Below, one piece after another: positions 62,027 through 64,000 of a stretch of 64,000 nucleotides of DNA. Position numbers and translations under genes: made by a program. The stretch comes from Limnoperna fortunei. Lineage: Eukaryota; Mollusca; Bivalvia; Mytilida; Modiolidae. Positions within the stretch are counted from its first letter, which is position 1; the number at the start of each line of letters is the position of its first letter. Where the stretch lies: positions 51,596,774 through 51,660,773 of the forward strand of contig OX104112.1 in the NCBI GenBank assembly GCA_944474755.1, given 5' to 3'. The notes below the pieces were generated by a model. It was given only the letters and a program-made list of their open reading frames with translations. It searched no databases and was not told where the DNA came from.

Positions 62027-62889
62027 CTCGGTAATACCCCAATTGTATCACTTCTCACTTGCGAGCAGACCCATCTTTTGAACTCATTTAATGTGATTCA
62101 AGAAAACTGTATTGTCGGGCATTAGCCGGTGAATATTTTTTTTCATAATATGGATTTTTCGTGGAGAAATTGAACGTTTTCTTACAAACAAAAGCCGAAA
62201 CATTTGGTCGTGGCCATTTTTTCTGTCGCTGCACTTCTGTTGCTTCAAATCATAATAATATTTCGTTTTGGAAATAATCAGAATCATAAAGAGCTTAAAT
62301 GGGTGTTTCCCTTAAATTTGTACGATTTTGTTTATCATGACAGTGACCTCTAAGTTAAAAAAAATTTGATTGAAATCGACAACCCGAAAGTTAGGAACCC
62401 AGCGATGTCAAGTACCACTTTTCAATTCACAAAAACGTTCAAAAGTAAATAATAACTACCGTTTCTGTTGCCAAGTAAATAAATATTTATAAATTGATTT
62501 GATTTGATTTTCCCTTAGTAAATCTTTAGTAAATAAACAGAAGAAAATGCTAATAAAACACAGTTTTGGCGAAACCCCTCTATCACTTCCGGTTTATAGC
62601 GCATCGTGGGCGGGAATTATGAAACGAAAATTGTAACTAGCATAAACATAAAGATATTTCTCTAATCACTCTTGATTTGTTATAAACCGCTAATAGCCAA
62701 AATCATATTAAGTCAATAATACCTTGGAAATTATTTATTTTTAGAGTTAATAATTGTATAAAATATGTACATTCATAAGTTTTTACCATTAGCGCAACAC
62801 ACAGGAAGGTAACCACGCCCACTTTTTACAAACGATGTACGTGCGTATTTTAATAATTAATTACTACAAAACGAAAATGTTTGAGATTT
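62027..62889. other. Non-coding DNA, nothing recognised
   Basis: AT-rich sequence, perhaps the remains of the element beginning at 61955. A 67-codon - strand frame at 62084-62287 has no recognisable features and is likely chance. Confidence 0.45.
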
Positions 62890-64000
62890 TCAACAATCAG
62901 TTATCAATCAGTCAGATCAGTCAAATCGTTTCCAATCCATCCATCCGTCAATTGACGGATTTGGAACTGACTGATCATAGGAGGACATGACCAAGCAGAT
63001 TTGTTCTGATCAGAATAATCCCTGATTAGTTTTTGAGCATAACTGTCTGTTTGATCTATGATGTATTGTAATGAATTGTCTGTTAGAAAGAGCTGAAAAA
63101 GTCAACAGGTTCTTTTTCTGGAGCAATAATTGTTTGTGGTCCAGTATTTTGCCTAGGTGTAAAGATATGGGGGAGACCTCTCTCGAAGTAATTAAAATGT
63201 TCGTGCCACCCATCGTTGTTGGGGGCGTCGCCGGCATTGTTTACATTGGGATCGTCAATATTTTCATTTAAAAGTTCACTTTCTACATCGCTGATCTCAA
63301 AATCGTCACCTATGACATTTTGGGCTAATATTTGGCGATACCGTTCACTAGCTTAATTAACTTCATCTATTGAAAACCCTTCAAATTCATCGTCAGAACT
63401 TTCGGACATTTTACAAATTGACAGACGACATTTTACTATTTTACTACAACTGACGTAAGTAACCCAGTTAAAGCGGGGATGAATTTTATTGGTGGTCCAA
63501 ATTTAACTACACCTTTTAAGGAAGTTGACACTAGAGTTCATGGGAAAATTTTTCTTCGTTGACTGCCAGTCTCGTTGCGGAGAATTACGTAAGCAATCAA
63601 TAAACACCCACAAAAGATAAACGAATGAAAAGATAATAGGAAATTCGCAATAACATTAAAATATTTAAACAGATTATATTTATTAAAAATGTATGTGTCA
63701 AAAACAGTGTATCTTAAAGTTATTATTTTTTATTCCGATACTGATAGTAATTATTTTTCGTTTATTATTTAAGATTTATTTATATCTTCGTTTTACACAT
63801 GTTACAAAATGGCGGCACGATAACTCGCGAAAGTGAAAGTTGAAGAAAGTTGCCCATTACGGTCCGCTAACTGATCAGAAACCCATTAAAACAAATCACA
63901 ACTAAAAAAGAGCACACAAGGACATCACCTGTTGTGACAAAGATCACGATTCTGCTGCAAAGAAGTACTTTTGTAACCTCGAAGTCGTCACGTAGTTTTT
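62890..64000 (-). mobile_element. Second 5' fragment of an element-B-type piggyBac, cut by the window end
   Basis: Same orientation and same hairpin joint as 59744-60953, offset by 3,133-3,146 bp. It runs off the window at CACGTAGTTTTT, about 115 bases before the terminal repeat would be reached. It keeps 22 bp after the region near 63248 that copy 1 lacks, but lacks about 13 bp of the hairpin. Flanking sequences differ, so this is either an old segmental copy or an independent insertion of the same rearranged element. Confidence 0.82.
62983..63409 (-). pseudogene. N-terminal fragment of piggyBac-type transposase (copy 2)
   Basis: From 63409 on the - strand it reads MSESSDDEFEGFSIDEVN, then the same TAA stop as copy 1, then ASERYRQILAQN, ENIDDPNVNNAGDAPNNDGW and EKEPVDFFQLFL, ending after NKSAWSC. 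The shared stop shows both copies descend from one defective parent. Confidence 0.82.

Overview
The window looks like nuclear DNA from an animal, most likely a bivalve mollusc such as a mussel. It is AT-rich and intron-rich. It holds piggyBac-type DNA transposons, one LINE, and a short hammerhead-ribozyme repeat of a kind known from bivalve genomes. The species call is inference; no ribosomal or mitochondrial marker is present.

The main content, from base 1 to about 58.4 kb, is a tandem array of roughly 465-bp units on the + strand. Each unit carries one 33-nt candidate exon between a T-rich tract ending in TTTTAG and a GTATAC donor. I count 102 such exon sites. Ninety keep both an AG acceptor and a GT donor; 89 of these are exactly 33 nt and one is 18 nt. 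Every exon starts and ends in the same codon phase, so splicing any subset together gives an 11-residue repeat, consensus VTPVKQAPSKT. The intact exons could encode nearly 1,000 residues of a basic, P/V/K/T-rich, probably disordered repeat. The array is open at the left edge. Its last two exons (57992 and 58393) have diverged and lie in unrelated introns, yet they are still 33 nt in the same phase. This is the best evidence that the array is a real gene part and not just a satellite. I do not recognise the gene.

Layout: array 1-22887; piggyBac-like element A 22892-26440, with a decayed transposase on the - strand; array 26441-45510; piggyBac-like element B 45515-48972, with a decayed transposase on the + strand; array 48977-50314; a 3.6-kb LINE in antisense orientation 50315-53928, with a 12-bp target-site duplication; older, diverged array units 53929-57103; two diverged exons up to 58425. 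After that come non-repetitive intron or intergenic DNA with a hammerhead ribozyme (58921-58964), two direct copies of a 5'-terminal fragment of the element-B family (about 59744-60953 and 62890 to the window end), and two more piggyBac-type termini (61357 and 61955).

The array evolves by repeated block duplication: 8-unit 3,718-bp, 4-unit 1,873-bp, and two 5-unit blocks of 2,331 and 2,327 bp are almost exact tandem copies. Exon loss and gain are neutral for reading frame, so splice-site mutations have built up and spread with the duplications. All large transposons sit inside introns, and both piggyBac elements used the same TTAA of the unit, 15 bp after the exon. The piggyBac 5' ends share an architecture, in which 16-bp sites recur every 34 bp with a different sequence in each family.
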